Source: Panorpa germanica
Lineage: Eukaryota > Arthropoda > Insecta > Mecoptera > Panorpidae
Assembly: GCA_963678705.1 (NCBI GenBank)
Contig: OY783204.1
Location: 24,686,759-24,750,758 of the forward strand
Direction: 5' to 3'
Length of the DNA stretch: 64,000 nt
The translations under genes were made by a program, and so were the position numbers. Numbering within the stretch: the stretch's first letter is position 1; each line of letters opens with the position of its first letter. This document shows, one piece after another, positions 1-10,765 of the stretch. The notes under the pieces are model-generated. The model saw only the letters and a list, made by a program, of their open reading frames with translations, was not told the DNA's origin and did not search any database.

Positions 1-741
1 TTTCTTAATCAATAAACACCATATGTATCTTGTTCTGATTCTGTCAAAATGTCGGGCAAATATCTCACATACTAATTGCTCTTAACGACCACTCATCAAC
101 TATTTGGCATCATCAATGGCGTTATTAATTGCTTGATCAATATTCTAATGTGTCAGACATTTTAATGAGCAGTTATCAAACTAATATGTTTAGCATACTC
201 GTAAATACCCAGAATTCCAACGAACCAAAAGGTTACGATACAAGATGAACCAAGGTCGAATAACGGACAGGTTTATTGATTTTTTATGATTTCGGTTACA
301 TCAATGACATAACCATTCACCGTTGTCTACGATTTGAGAAGAAAAAGATTTTGTTTATATTTGCATCTTCAGCAATGTCTTGATTTTTTTATGGATATTT
401 TTACTTTTATGGCAAATTTATTATAATTTAATGTTTGAAGAGAATATACGTCTAAAAACTATAGGTGCATTAATTGCTACACAAATTTCCTGATTTTTTA
501 AGTCTCAATTTTCATCTGCATCCCCCCTCCCCCCTCGTGCCGTCACACCTTTAAATATAAAAAGAAAAAATATATATTTTCTTTTTGGAAGTCTAATTAT
601 TACTTTAGTCTTTCTAAACTTTAGGTAACCCCTATTTACATATTTTAATTCATAAGTTGGCATTATTTAGATATGAGTATACTTTTAACGTACAGACTAG
701 TGCAACATAAACATGCGACATTAATAAAACCCTTAAGTATT
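1..741. other. AT-rich intergenic stretch, nothing recognised
   Basis: No open frame of convincing length and no recognisable motif on either strand. There is a short C-rich run near 525-540. It may be diverged repeat. Confidence 0.5.
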
Positions 742-1270
742 ATTCCCACTCACTGCTTTAATTTAATTTTGTATTTTATATTTAATTTAAATATATTTAG
801 TTTAGCATATGACAATACGCGTAGTCATTTACAGTACTATTTTTAATTTAATTTATTTTTTAAGTTTTCCTAGTTTTTTTTAGAACCTTACAAGGTCCAA
901 TGTATTAAATTAAGAAAAACTATATTATATTATAACCTCCAAAATGCGACAATCTGTCAAAATGCAGTAGGATTTATTTTTAAAAGAAGTTTAATGTCAG
1001 TTTTTGAAAAATATAGAAGAGAAAACAATTTCTATTACTAATTGTTATTAAAAATAGCAATTTTAATTATTTCACATACGATTTTGTCGAACTATCAAAA
1101 GTTATATTACTAACAATGCATAACAATGCATACGCACCAACTAAATTAACTAAACTTAAATTAAAACACGAATGTTACAAGGAATGCCTAAACGAGAACC
1201 TGAAACGTAGATTACAATATTAAATAAAAACAGTAAAGTAAATATCAAAACATTGAGCGGGAATGAGGCT
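742..1270. repeat. Dispersed repeat C, copy 1
   Basis: About 530 bp matched in the same orientation by 23562-24061. Shared blocks include the start ATTCCCACTCACTGCTTTAA, a middle block CCTCCAAAATGYGACAATCTG and an end block AAATGAGGCT-like. The copies differ by scattered substitutions and small indels, so they are old. No coding potential and no clear terminal repeats are visible, so the class is unknown. Confidence 0.75.
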
Positions 1271-2156
1271 ATACTTATGCAATCTTTTAAAATTCTACGT
1301 AGTATTTTTATGAAACAAAAATGTTTCAATCCTTGAGCAGAACTTCTAAAGCAATTGAGGTTTTCAATGTGATCTCAATCTGATAATTGTAAATGGTTTT
1401 CTAAAGCAGGTTGAAGGGAATTCGTTCAAAATATGAAAGCATCTGACGTATTACGTTGCATGACGTATTGTACAACTTCTTACAACAAATGTTGGATGTC
1501 GCATGTTTAAGTCGCACGTATGTGTACAATACTAAAGACCCTATAATAGACAAACTAAAAAGGTTAAGAATCACAGGACTACTATACTACATCTAATGTT
1601 TAAATAAAAACTAAAATGAATAATAAATAGAAAAAATACATATGAATGTACTACTCCTTACATAAAACAATTCTTTTAGATAATTTTTATTCCTAAAGCG
1701 ACATTAAAACAATGTTCAACTATTATGAAAACTAAATTCAAAATATCGTCGTACTGCTGGTATGTTTAGTTAACAATGAGGCACATGTCACATAACTTGT
1801 TTAAATAATAATAAAATATGAATAGCATTTTAAATAAATCTGTATTCAGATGTCCATTATAATGTGACACTAGATCGTGTACCTAGTTTGAGCATGTCGA
1901 AGTCACGGCTACTTGGTTCTCCGGAGCACCAGCTCTATTCTTCGGATCAGGCAATAACGATTTATGCAGCAGATGGACATGCATGGAATTACTGATGAGG
2001 GAAGATGATTCATATTCGAAAAAATACTATATTAGTCCATGGAATTACCTAAATTACGGACCAAATAGAGACGATTCCATATTTGAATGGTTCAGACACA
2101 GAATTTTGAATTTAGAAAAAAATCGAGTGTGAATAGCCTATGTTTCCTATAGATTA
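1271..2156. other. Intergenic stretch, nothing recognised
   Basis: AT-rich sequence without a supported gene or a repeat that I can match elsewhere in the window. Confidence 0.45.
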
Positions 2157-3233
2157 AAAGTGTGTCGAAAATGTGTGCGAGAGAGAAAGGTATATGTTTC
2201 TATTTGTTCTCTATGCGCATGCGTCGAAAGTGACAGCTGTCTTGATATAATAAATATTAAATATGTAAAGAAATTATATTTCTTTAGTGGGATTGTGTCC
2301 TCATTTTTTAGTGGTCGATTTTTCACTTGTTGATTGAAATTGATGTTAATAAATGTGTATTGGTGTGTCTATTTTATTAAATATCTAAATATTGACGGAG
2401 ATATAGCAATTAAAAGTTTGAATTGTAGTTTTAGCGCTAGAAATGGTTGGCCATATTTGTATGACGTGAAATGCATTTTAACGTCAGTTATTTGTTGAGT
2501 AGGTCAGTGCTGTAGTAATGTTTTGTAGCCGTTGGTAGTCAAATAATCAAGTCAAAGAATAATAAGTTTTTATTTTATTTAACCCTGATAAGGCAGACAT
2601 AATATTGAAATTTGATTGTTCCTTGAAATAGCTGTAAATAATATTTGATATTTTGATATATAAATACATATAGCAGGGATTTATGACCTGTAAGGTTGGT
2701 AATCTTACACAAGGATTGTGATATCACATGCACTTGGAATGTGTACAACGTTGAATCCCTTTAATAATTAAAGAGACAAAATGACTTTTTTAATTGTTAA
2801 TATCTCTTAACATATAAGGAGTTATTAAAAAATAATCGAACATTTGAGGCTCTAGTAACCCACTTTATCAATATATAGTACTCTTTTATAGAAATTAAGA
2901 CATAGGACACAAGCCCATTGTTACAAAGCTCGTCTGTCGGTAAATCAGTGACCGTTCAGTGAAAACATTTACTCATGAACGCCATAGATTTCGCTGAACA
3001 TAGATGTCGTGAACAGAACTCACGTTTTTAGTTATATTTATATATACTTTATTTATATTTATACATATCTACATTATTCTATATCAATATAATGTCATAT
3101 TTAACAACTGTCACGTATTATATCTAGACAGCTCTGACTTGATAACTGTCACTTTGGACACATGCGCTTAGAGAACAAATAGGAACATATAACTTTCTCC
3201 CTCGCACACATTTAGGACACACTTTCAGGTCCA
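2157..3233. repeat. Inverted-repeat element with a MITE-A copy in its loop
   Basis: The arm at about 2157-2250 is the reverse complement of about 3120-3233, with shared blocks such as AAATGTGTGCGAG and CTATTTGTTCTCT. Between the arms lies a MITE-A copy (2288-2917). The arms are about 90 bp and imperfect. This suggests a short foldback or long-TIR element into whose loop MITE-A inserted. An open frame at 3124-3324 is a shadow of the arm. Confidence 0.6.
2288..2917 (-). mobile_element. MITE-A copy (reverse orientation)
   Basis: Begins TGGGATTGTGTCCTC and ends GAGGACAC-like CATAGGACACAAGCCCA, forming about 14-bp terminal inverted repeats. The body matches 43838-44511 and 48437-49069 in reverse orientation. 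No coding capacity. The target-site duplication is not clear, so the superfamily is not assigned. Confidence 0.75.
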
Positions 3234-4189
3234 GCATTCTCTCTCCATATATATATGCTTTAAGGTTCGCAAAACTCGAAATGAAGTCGGTCTTGAAACA
3301 ACATTGCATTACTTTCACTCTCATTTCATATCAGACTGAGCCATAGTAAAACGTGACCGGGTTTAGCTAGTTTTTAAATGTACCTCGTCATGTTAATCTA
3401 TCGGTCAGAGCACCTCTTGGACCACCCTCGTATAAAAACACAAGATCATATTCATAAATTCACAGTAACTAATTTTAGCAAGTTAATCGTTTCTTAGAAG
3501 TTCTCCTATAACCGCTTGGTCAAGTTTCGTACGTGATCTCAGCTAGATTTATTAAACCGTATAGCACTAAATATTAAACTGTCAATGATAATTTACAACA
3601 GGGCCGCATCTGTAAATATAGGGCCTCCTAAATTTAGATTAGAGCCACTTGGCGTTCTGCTTGCTTTTTAAGGCATAAGGATTTTAACGTAAATCATTGT
3701 CCCCCCTGTTTCGGCTCTGATTTACAGACGTGCTCTATTGTAAACGATCCACTATCGTTTATTAAGTGTCCGTACGCGTTGATCGATGTGCGTATCTTAT
3801 TCTTCTTCTTTTTAAACGTAGACATACCACCTTAACGAACGCAACGCCATCTTCATTTTAATCATCTCTCATCTTCCACGACCCTTCATGGTCGTCTGGA
3901 GTCACGCTGCGTTAAAGTCACGTATCTTTTAAAGTCTTAAGTCTTAAGTCTTAAGTAGACATCGATTCCTGGAAATTTAAGACATCTTGTTGATGCTAAT
4001 AATAGCAAATCGTTACATTCAGATGATATTATTTTTGCTTCATTTTTTGTGCAACGATTTGGAATAGTCGGTTGTGTATTTAATTTAGCATAACCTCAAT
4101 TTAAAAAAGTGGTTTTATTAATGTACTATTTTAATAGATTATTTATTATTATTTTATTTTATTGTTTTTGTGAAAAAATAATTATCCTT
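3234..4189. other. Intergenic stretch, nothing recognised
   Basis: No supported gene. It contains a small tandem of AAGTCTT-type words around 3930-3955. Confidence 0.4.
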
Positions 4190-4870
4190 ATAAAAATGAA
4201 AACAAAACTGCTTCGCTCCTTCTGCCACTCTCTCTCCTGTTTCTACTCTGCCATTCCTTCTCTTTCCTCGTTCCTTTTACTATCTCCGCCATCCACCTCT
4301 GCCATTAATGCCTGCCCAATATTCTTTTCGCTTATTACCTTTTTCTCACATGAAAACTTAATGTGCTCCAATGTTTCAATCTCCGTTCCGCACACTCTAC
4401 ACTCTAAAGGAAGAGTGTTCTTTTCTCCTCGTTTCCCAATCTAAATCTGGCACTCCTTCTCGTGTTTTTTGTGTCTTTTTCTCTTAAGTATTATGGTATC
4501 TCTCTCTCCCAAATCCTTTTATATCTTTTGTTATAATTTCTCTTCTCAATTTTTTTCATTCCTTCCTGTTACTGTATCTTCTTCTTTCTGCCTCCTCTGT
4601 CGCCATTCCATTCCTTTCACCCATCCTCCTTTCTACTATCCTCCCTAATTTTTCTTAAGAGTCCCCTTCAGCGTTACTCATTTTCTACTCGAACTTGACT
4701 GCTCTCCTCCTTGCTTCTATTCTTACCTTGTCCCATTTTAAATCCTCCATTATCATGTATCCTGGCGTGCACCTTAATAGATATTCCGATAGTATCTTCA
4801 AGTATTAACTGGATTTCTACAACTTTTGAACGTGATTGTACCTTCATTATTATATTGAACGAAATATGCA
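4190..4870 (-). pseudogene. LINE reverse-transcriptase 3' end, decayed
   Basis: Read on the minus strand, the region gives KRNYNKRYKR, then RFRLGNEEK, then CRVCG-x4-ETLEHIKFSC: the tail of a non-LTR retrotransposon ORF2 with its C-terminal CCHC-like motif (C-x2-C...H-x4-C). The frame ends at a stop at 4243-4245. Several internal stops and frame changes make it dead. The same stretch of the family recurs on the plus strand at 57870-58460. The pyrimidine-rich look of the plus strand comes from Lys/Glu-rich coding on the other strand. The clade is uncertain; this is not the Jockey-like element at 10600-15199. Confidence 0.75.
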
Positions 4871-5924
4871 TAAAATTACTTGGAAATATGAATAATGCAT
4901 CGTGTGCTACCTTTACGGTTTATATATAACACTTTTTTCCAAATTTCTTGTCATAAACTCATCTTCGTTAACATCACGCTCAGGGCGTTGACTCCTACTT
5001 CTACATGATCTACGGCACGGCGATTAAACATTGGGAGCAAAATCTAACAACAGGAATTTACAGGAAATCTTTGCTGAATACAAGAAGAAAATAGACAACA
5101 ACATTTCAAGGAATTTCAGGATGGATTTATCGATACCAGCCGTGGGTTTTGGTTTTGTTAGTTATTTTAGGATCAAATTAATTAGTTTCTTCTCTTCCAA
5201 GAACACTCTTTGGTATTATTCTTTTCTGGGAACTGAATTCGTTGTTCTATTGATATTGGAATTCATTGGATTTAGTTTTAGCGAACAAAAAGTGAAATAA
5301 TAGATTTTGAGGTTTTTGTTTTGTATTCATTTATAAAAATAATCTATTTAATACAATAGAGCGAACATGTTTTTAATTTGCTTAAGTCAAAAATTTATGA
5401 ATTGGTTACAAAAATTATTTTTTTCTTATTTTGACATATGATGTATGGTGTTGTTTTGTCAGAACCCATTAAGAGATCTATATAAAAAGACTAAGAGCTA
5501 CTCAAATCGTTCATTGACTAAAGAATTTTCTGCAACCTGAGTAGCGCCATGGTGAGAGCACTGACGTATTTTCGGCAGCATGAACAGGGCAGGATTTAAA
5601 GTGATCAGTTTTCAAAAAAATATTTAAAAATAATCTATTAAATGTTCAGACGTTTAAAAAATAAAGAATTGAGAATATGAATTCCAAAACATGTTTCAAC
5701 TGTCACATTATTTCAACGGTCCTAATCCACCTCTGGAGTTTTAGTTTATAACGTGTATAATTGTTTTATCTTGCGTGTTTTATACAATTTATAAATCTTT
5801 TTATATTATGGTAGTTGAAGTCTTCCTGATCGAAAACAAGTTAATAATGAAACCGCTTCAGATAGCCAGCATTCTGCTTCTAATCAGTGGTGGACTGGTT
5901 AGAGTAAGGGCTTGCCCGATAGTA
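4871..5924. other. Intergenic stretch with weak exon-like signals
   Basis: The block at about 4970-5060 is GC-richer than its surroundings and open in more than one frame, but has no convincing splice pair. An ORF at 5847-5957 starts with a signal-peptide-like sequence (MKPLQIASILLLISGG) but ends inside a SINE. Neither is supported as a gene. Confidence 0.35.
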
Positions 5925-6060
5925 ACACCGATAGTATGTGAGCACATAATCAATTAAACTTTGATAATAACCAAAAGCAGAATATATAGCGCTGGTTCAG
6001 GGATCAAACCTGAATCGTCCCATCTACAAGATTAATTTAGAATCTTATATTTTTCATGAA
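5925..6060 (-). repeat. tRNA-like SINE copy (minus strand)
   Basis: On the minus strand there is a B-box-like GGTTTGATCCC within a T-arm stem (TTCAG/CTGAA), followed by AGCGCTATA and a tail that resembles the element at 50255-50480, including TTATCAAA. This fits a tRNA-derived SINE, RNA polymerase III type. The 5' half is not recognisable. Confidence 0.5.
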
Positions 6061-7697
6061 ATGAAGTAGTAACAGGTTATCACAATTCCTTGCTATAGAA
6101 ATTAATAACATATAACACCGCATGGCGCAGCAAAGGTTATTTTTATAGTTTAATAGCAAGTGTTAATGGCTTTTTAAAAAAAATGCTAAAAATTACAAAT
6201 TGTCATTGACCTGATGGAAGATATAATGTATTATGTTTATAATAAATATCATTAAAGATGACCTTTTATATAACGGGACTCTGGATCATAGACACTCAAA
6301 CTTTTGGAGAATGTTACAGTAGTACGGGCCTTGCCTTACTTCGTGTCTGGTAGTTCTAATGTTTGGATATGTTTTAAAGTTAGAGTCCTAATGAAAATTT
6401 CAATTTTAGTTAAAGTAAGTATTTTTGATGATGATTGACGAGAAATGTAAAAATTATAAATAAATAAATGTAGAGTTTAAAATTGTATATTGGAAGATTT
6501 GTAAAAGTTAACAAACACAAAGACGACAAATATTAATGATGATAAACTAAGGCACATGAATGCCTTTAAAGATATACGCAGAAATTCAATTAGCCCCTAT
6601 AAGAACGAGGCTGGTTATCATGCTTGCCACCCCCTAAAGCCGCCACTGCCTATTAGCATATCCAAATTAGTCACAAAAGTGCCCGTTTTATTGCACTCTT
6701 GCTGGTGATGTTTCGAACAATATCTTTTTGAAATGAATTACATTTTATCTTCAAAACAAGAGAACGAAATTGTTTAAAAAAAAGTAAGTAATTAAATTTT
6801 AATTAAAAATACTAAGCGCTACCAACCAGAAAACGGTTTTTATATAATATCTCCTTTCCAGTGAGTTCTTTGATAAAAATAGTTATGATAAATCAGATAG
6901 AGGACTCAATTTCGTACAATTTGTGTATAAAACATCTTTTGTACATCTGATAGACATTGAGCTACACCGCTGTAAAGTAGTAATGGTTTATAACAGCGAT
7001 GGCATTGAACAGCGATTGCGTTTACAATTTTCACCATAATTTTTAAAGCTATTATAGTTATAGAAAACATTTATTGGTGTCGGAAAACATAAATTTATGT
7101 CAAAAGATAACTTTATTTCTTTTAATAAATAATAATTAACATTTGTGATTAATTCTGCTAATTAAAAATTATTTAGGCGTTAAATATTAATTCTATTGTG
7201 CAATAATAATTCAAGGATTATTATTGATAAAACAATATACAATAGGCTGTTAAATAATATCGATTATCAAACATTTTTTGTAATTTTATAACTCACATTT
7301 GTGTGAGAAAGCTGTTTTAATGAATTTATCGACACGAACAGAGCGAATCGGTGTTTAAACAAAAGATGAATTACTTTTGAAATTTATTTAATATTTCAAA
7401 AAGAGATATTTGTTTTATTGTTTGTGCATCTTTTACCTGATTTGATATAACTTATTAATTACAATACAATATTAATTACAATAGCATAATCAGCAACTGA
7501 CTCACTCTAAATTTCTAAAGAATTGTTTAAATTTTTAGTAATATAATTAAATGAAAGAAATAAGTTATCAAGATTATTTTTTCTTTTTCACAAACATCGT
7601 AATATAAAACTTGATGGGATACACACATACACACTCGTTGTATAACAGAGATGGCAAATCATCTGACGTGATGTATTATGTTTTTGTATTTTCTATA
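6061..7697. other. AT-rich intergenic stretch, nothing recognised
   Basis: No supported gene. A GATGGGATACACACATACACAC word near 7614-7635 recurs inverted near 37633-37670 and may mark another dispersed repeat. Confidence 0.4.
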
Positions 7698-7858
7698 ACG
7701 TTGAATCCCTTTTATTAATAAAGCGACAAAATGATTTTTGAATTGTTAATATCTACTAAAATTTATGGAGTTATTTAAAAAATAATTAGACATTTGAGAT
7801 TCTAGTAACCAACTTTATCAACAATTTTATAGAAATTAAGACATAGGATACAAACCCA
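7698..7858 (-). repeat. MITE-A fragment
   Basis: Only one terminal section of MITE-A remains, from ACGTTGAATCCC to the diverged end CATAGGATACAAACCCA. It is in the same orientation as the copies at 2288 and 36330. Confidence 0.7.
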
Positions 7859-10164
7859 TTCCTAAATTCAATCAAACAGTTATTAAGCAAAATGTTCGTG
7901 GTTTTTTAATCAAACAGCTTTCTGGGAATGTTCACTTTGTATATTATATTAAGTTCTCGTTCGGTCACGGTCACATTAACATCTCCCAAAATTGTTATGC
8001 CCAATGTATAAATATATATTTGCAGAACAACAAATTTGCGTCGAAATTTTCTACTTTCTGAAGGAAAGCTTGACTTTCAAGCAGACTGGATTGACTATAA
8101 CTCCAAATGCAAATGAAGCAACTAATTACCTTAAAAAAGTGGCAACAGCTAATACCAATTCGGCCCCTGAAATTAGTCATACGAGTAGTTTACCTACGAT
8201 GATAACTAAGTACACATGCAGGCAGGTACTAAATGGGAAACATCGAACTCGAACACGATTCAACTCCAAGTCAAACAGGTGGCGTATGTCAAAAACGGTC
8301 ATCAAACTTGAACTAAGTGACAGAAACTGAAACCAGCTTTAATGACGTCACATCGATTATTATAATGATCTATTTGCTATTCTTTATTAATATAAATATA
8401 CAATGTTTGACTCGTTGTTGTAGTCTTGAATACAAATAGTTTAGCAAATTGCATTCGACTTGAATAGAAACTTATCATAGACCATATTTATCATACAGGA
8501 TATGGGAGGAAATTGGGATGGTAGATACAGAAGTTGATTTTCATAAAAACGTTTTTTTTACTGCTTACATTTATTAATTCTGATTTTAAGATTATTTTAA
8601 AAGGTTATCCATGCCAATATTCCGAATATTGCTTGAGGTATATCAATTTGAAGTACTACTACTTTTTTTGAACTTGTTACCACGATATCTTAAGCACGCC
8701 TCATCCGATTTTAATAAAAATTACACCATATCTTCTTATTAAAATTATCTATCGAGCAACATATGGTTTTAACAATTCGTTCATATATATTTCTTTTAAT
8801 TTTCTACTGTATATAACATACTACCATTGACATTTAAAGCACGACAACTTCCTTAATTCTAAACTGATGCACAATACATTTCATTCCTTGAATAAGAATT
8901 CAATTTCATTGTTAAATATCCACAAATCATTCTTTTTAAGTACAGACACTTAAAGTCAAACTAAAACCATTTACAACTCATGTAAGTTATAATTCATTTT
9001 ATTTCATCTCAAGTTTTAAGTTTTTTTTGTACATTTTATTATTCATTTAACACCTAAATAAATCTTATTATAATTTATTTTTGTTAATACTATGATAATT
9101 AATAATAAATATACAAGCGTTATACGATACTTGGTTGTAAAACATTCTAATTAGATGATGATTTTAGATGTTACATAAATTGTTTGCCTAATTAGTTGAG
9201 TAAATATTTTAAGTGTTAAATCAAGAGCGTTGAAGCTTGTAGGTGTTTAAATGGTTGCTTGCAGTAAGGGGTTTCTCTCACTAAGAGCCGATTTTACAAT
9301 AGTCATTGAACTTTGGTTTATTCTTTTGTATCACAGCTTTTATTTTTGTAGTCGTGGCTTTACAAGTCAGAAGTGGGATCCACTATGTATTACAAGACGT
9401 GACATATTATTTTTGGCCATCATTAATAACTATATCTACATCATTTTGAAAATAATGATAGATTTAACATATCATACATTAACATCTAAATTTTCTTAGC
9501 TTATTTATAGCTAAAATAAATTAATAAAAATTGCCAGAGATTGTGGAAAAATTCGTGGATTCTGGCAACACCTTACAACTTTTACATCTGGCAATACTAT
9601 TGTTGAGTAACCGATAGCGTTTGTTGCTAAAACAGTTTTGAAATTAGGTGAAAGATACGCTGAGAAAACATATTATCTGGGTGCAATGATGACCGTATGG
9701 CACAGAACTAATAAGGACATATTCACACTAGTATGACAGTATATATTGTTAACAAATGAACACACTGTATATTCATCTGAGTACAATCCTGCTATCTTTA
9801 AACTAACCATTACACTGGTCTTACATACATTTGATACTCCCACAACTGTGGCAATAATACCCAACCTACAATTTAAGACCTTCATAAATTGCAACCCCAT
9901 TTACAAAAGGTTTATATAAGCTAGACAAGTAAAGAATACTTTAGATTTAGTCTAGCACTCTGTAGATAAAGACCTCTAAATTACTGTAACTATTTCTCTC
10001 TTTTGATCAATTCACATCTCTGAAGACTAACGTACTTAGTTTCTTCACGGCACTGACAAATTATCACCAACCACGCTTAGAGTATATAAGCTAGTGAGTG
10101 GTCTATTTTCAAACAAATTAAAATATGTTTAGATGCAAGAAAATAATTGTTTTTCTAGTGTTTC
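7859..10164. other. Intergenic stretch, nothing recognised
   Basis: Several short open frames (for example 7992-8330 and 9251-9499) show no family motifs and no splice context. No repeat could be matched inside the window. Confidence 0.4.
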
Positions 10165-10587
10165 AAGGTGAAACGATACTTGGCCATTTTTTCTAGCGAA
10201 ATATAGATGGCGATACTATATAGCAGGTTAAATATTATCATTAGCACCATGTTTTTTTATGTTTAAATCGTTTTATGTAAGTAACTATAAACGCGAATCA
10301 AAATGTAAAGCTGCAATTAGTTAGATGAATAACGTATCTACATTTTAAGCTTTCTTCCGCTGACTTTTAATGAGTTGGAACCGCAAAAATAAGTTTTGAA
10401 AATGAATATTGCTATATTTTCTTGTTAAATTCCAATTTTCATATGAATTTTATAACCTTTATTATGGTTCTCAAACTTACGCTTAAGACTTAAAAATATA
10501 TAGAGTATAAAAATTGGAATTTTACTAGAAAATGCGGCTTTAACTCATCAAAAGTCAGTGGAAGAAAGATTAAAATGTAGATATATT

Positions 10588-10599
10588 ATTCATCTAATT
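10588..10599. repeat. LINE target-site duplication, left copy
   Basis: ATTCATCTAATT directly before the poly(T) run; identical to 15200-15211. Confidence 0.85.
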
Positions 10600-10765
10600 T
10601 TTTTTTTTTTTTTTTTTATTTACAAGGTAATTACAACTAAGCAAATATGCTTATCTAGCAATTTTTATATATAATAAGTACAATACGTATTCCAGATCCA
10701 ATCCACTGACTAGTTCCGAAAGATTTATATTACACACTTCTTATTGTGTGGTACAGTGGTAGATA

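Noticed and set aside
4109..4444. Plus-strand open frame of 111 codons
   Set aside because: It is the complement of the LINE RT remnant coded on the minus strand.
4970..5060. GC-richer block open in two frames, possible exon
   Set aside because: No convincing donor/acceptor pair and no recognised protein family on either strand.
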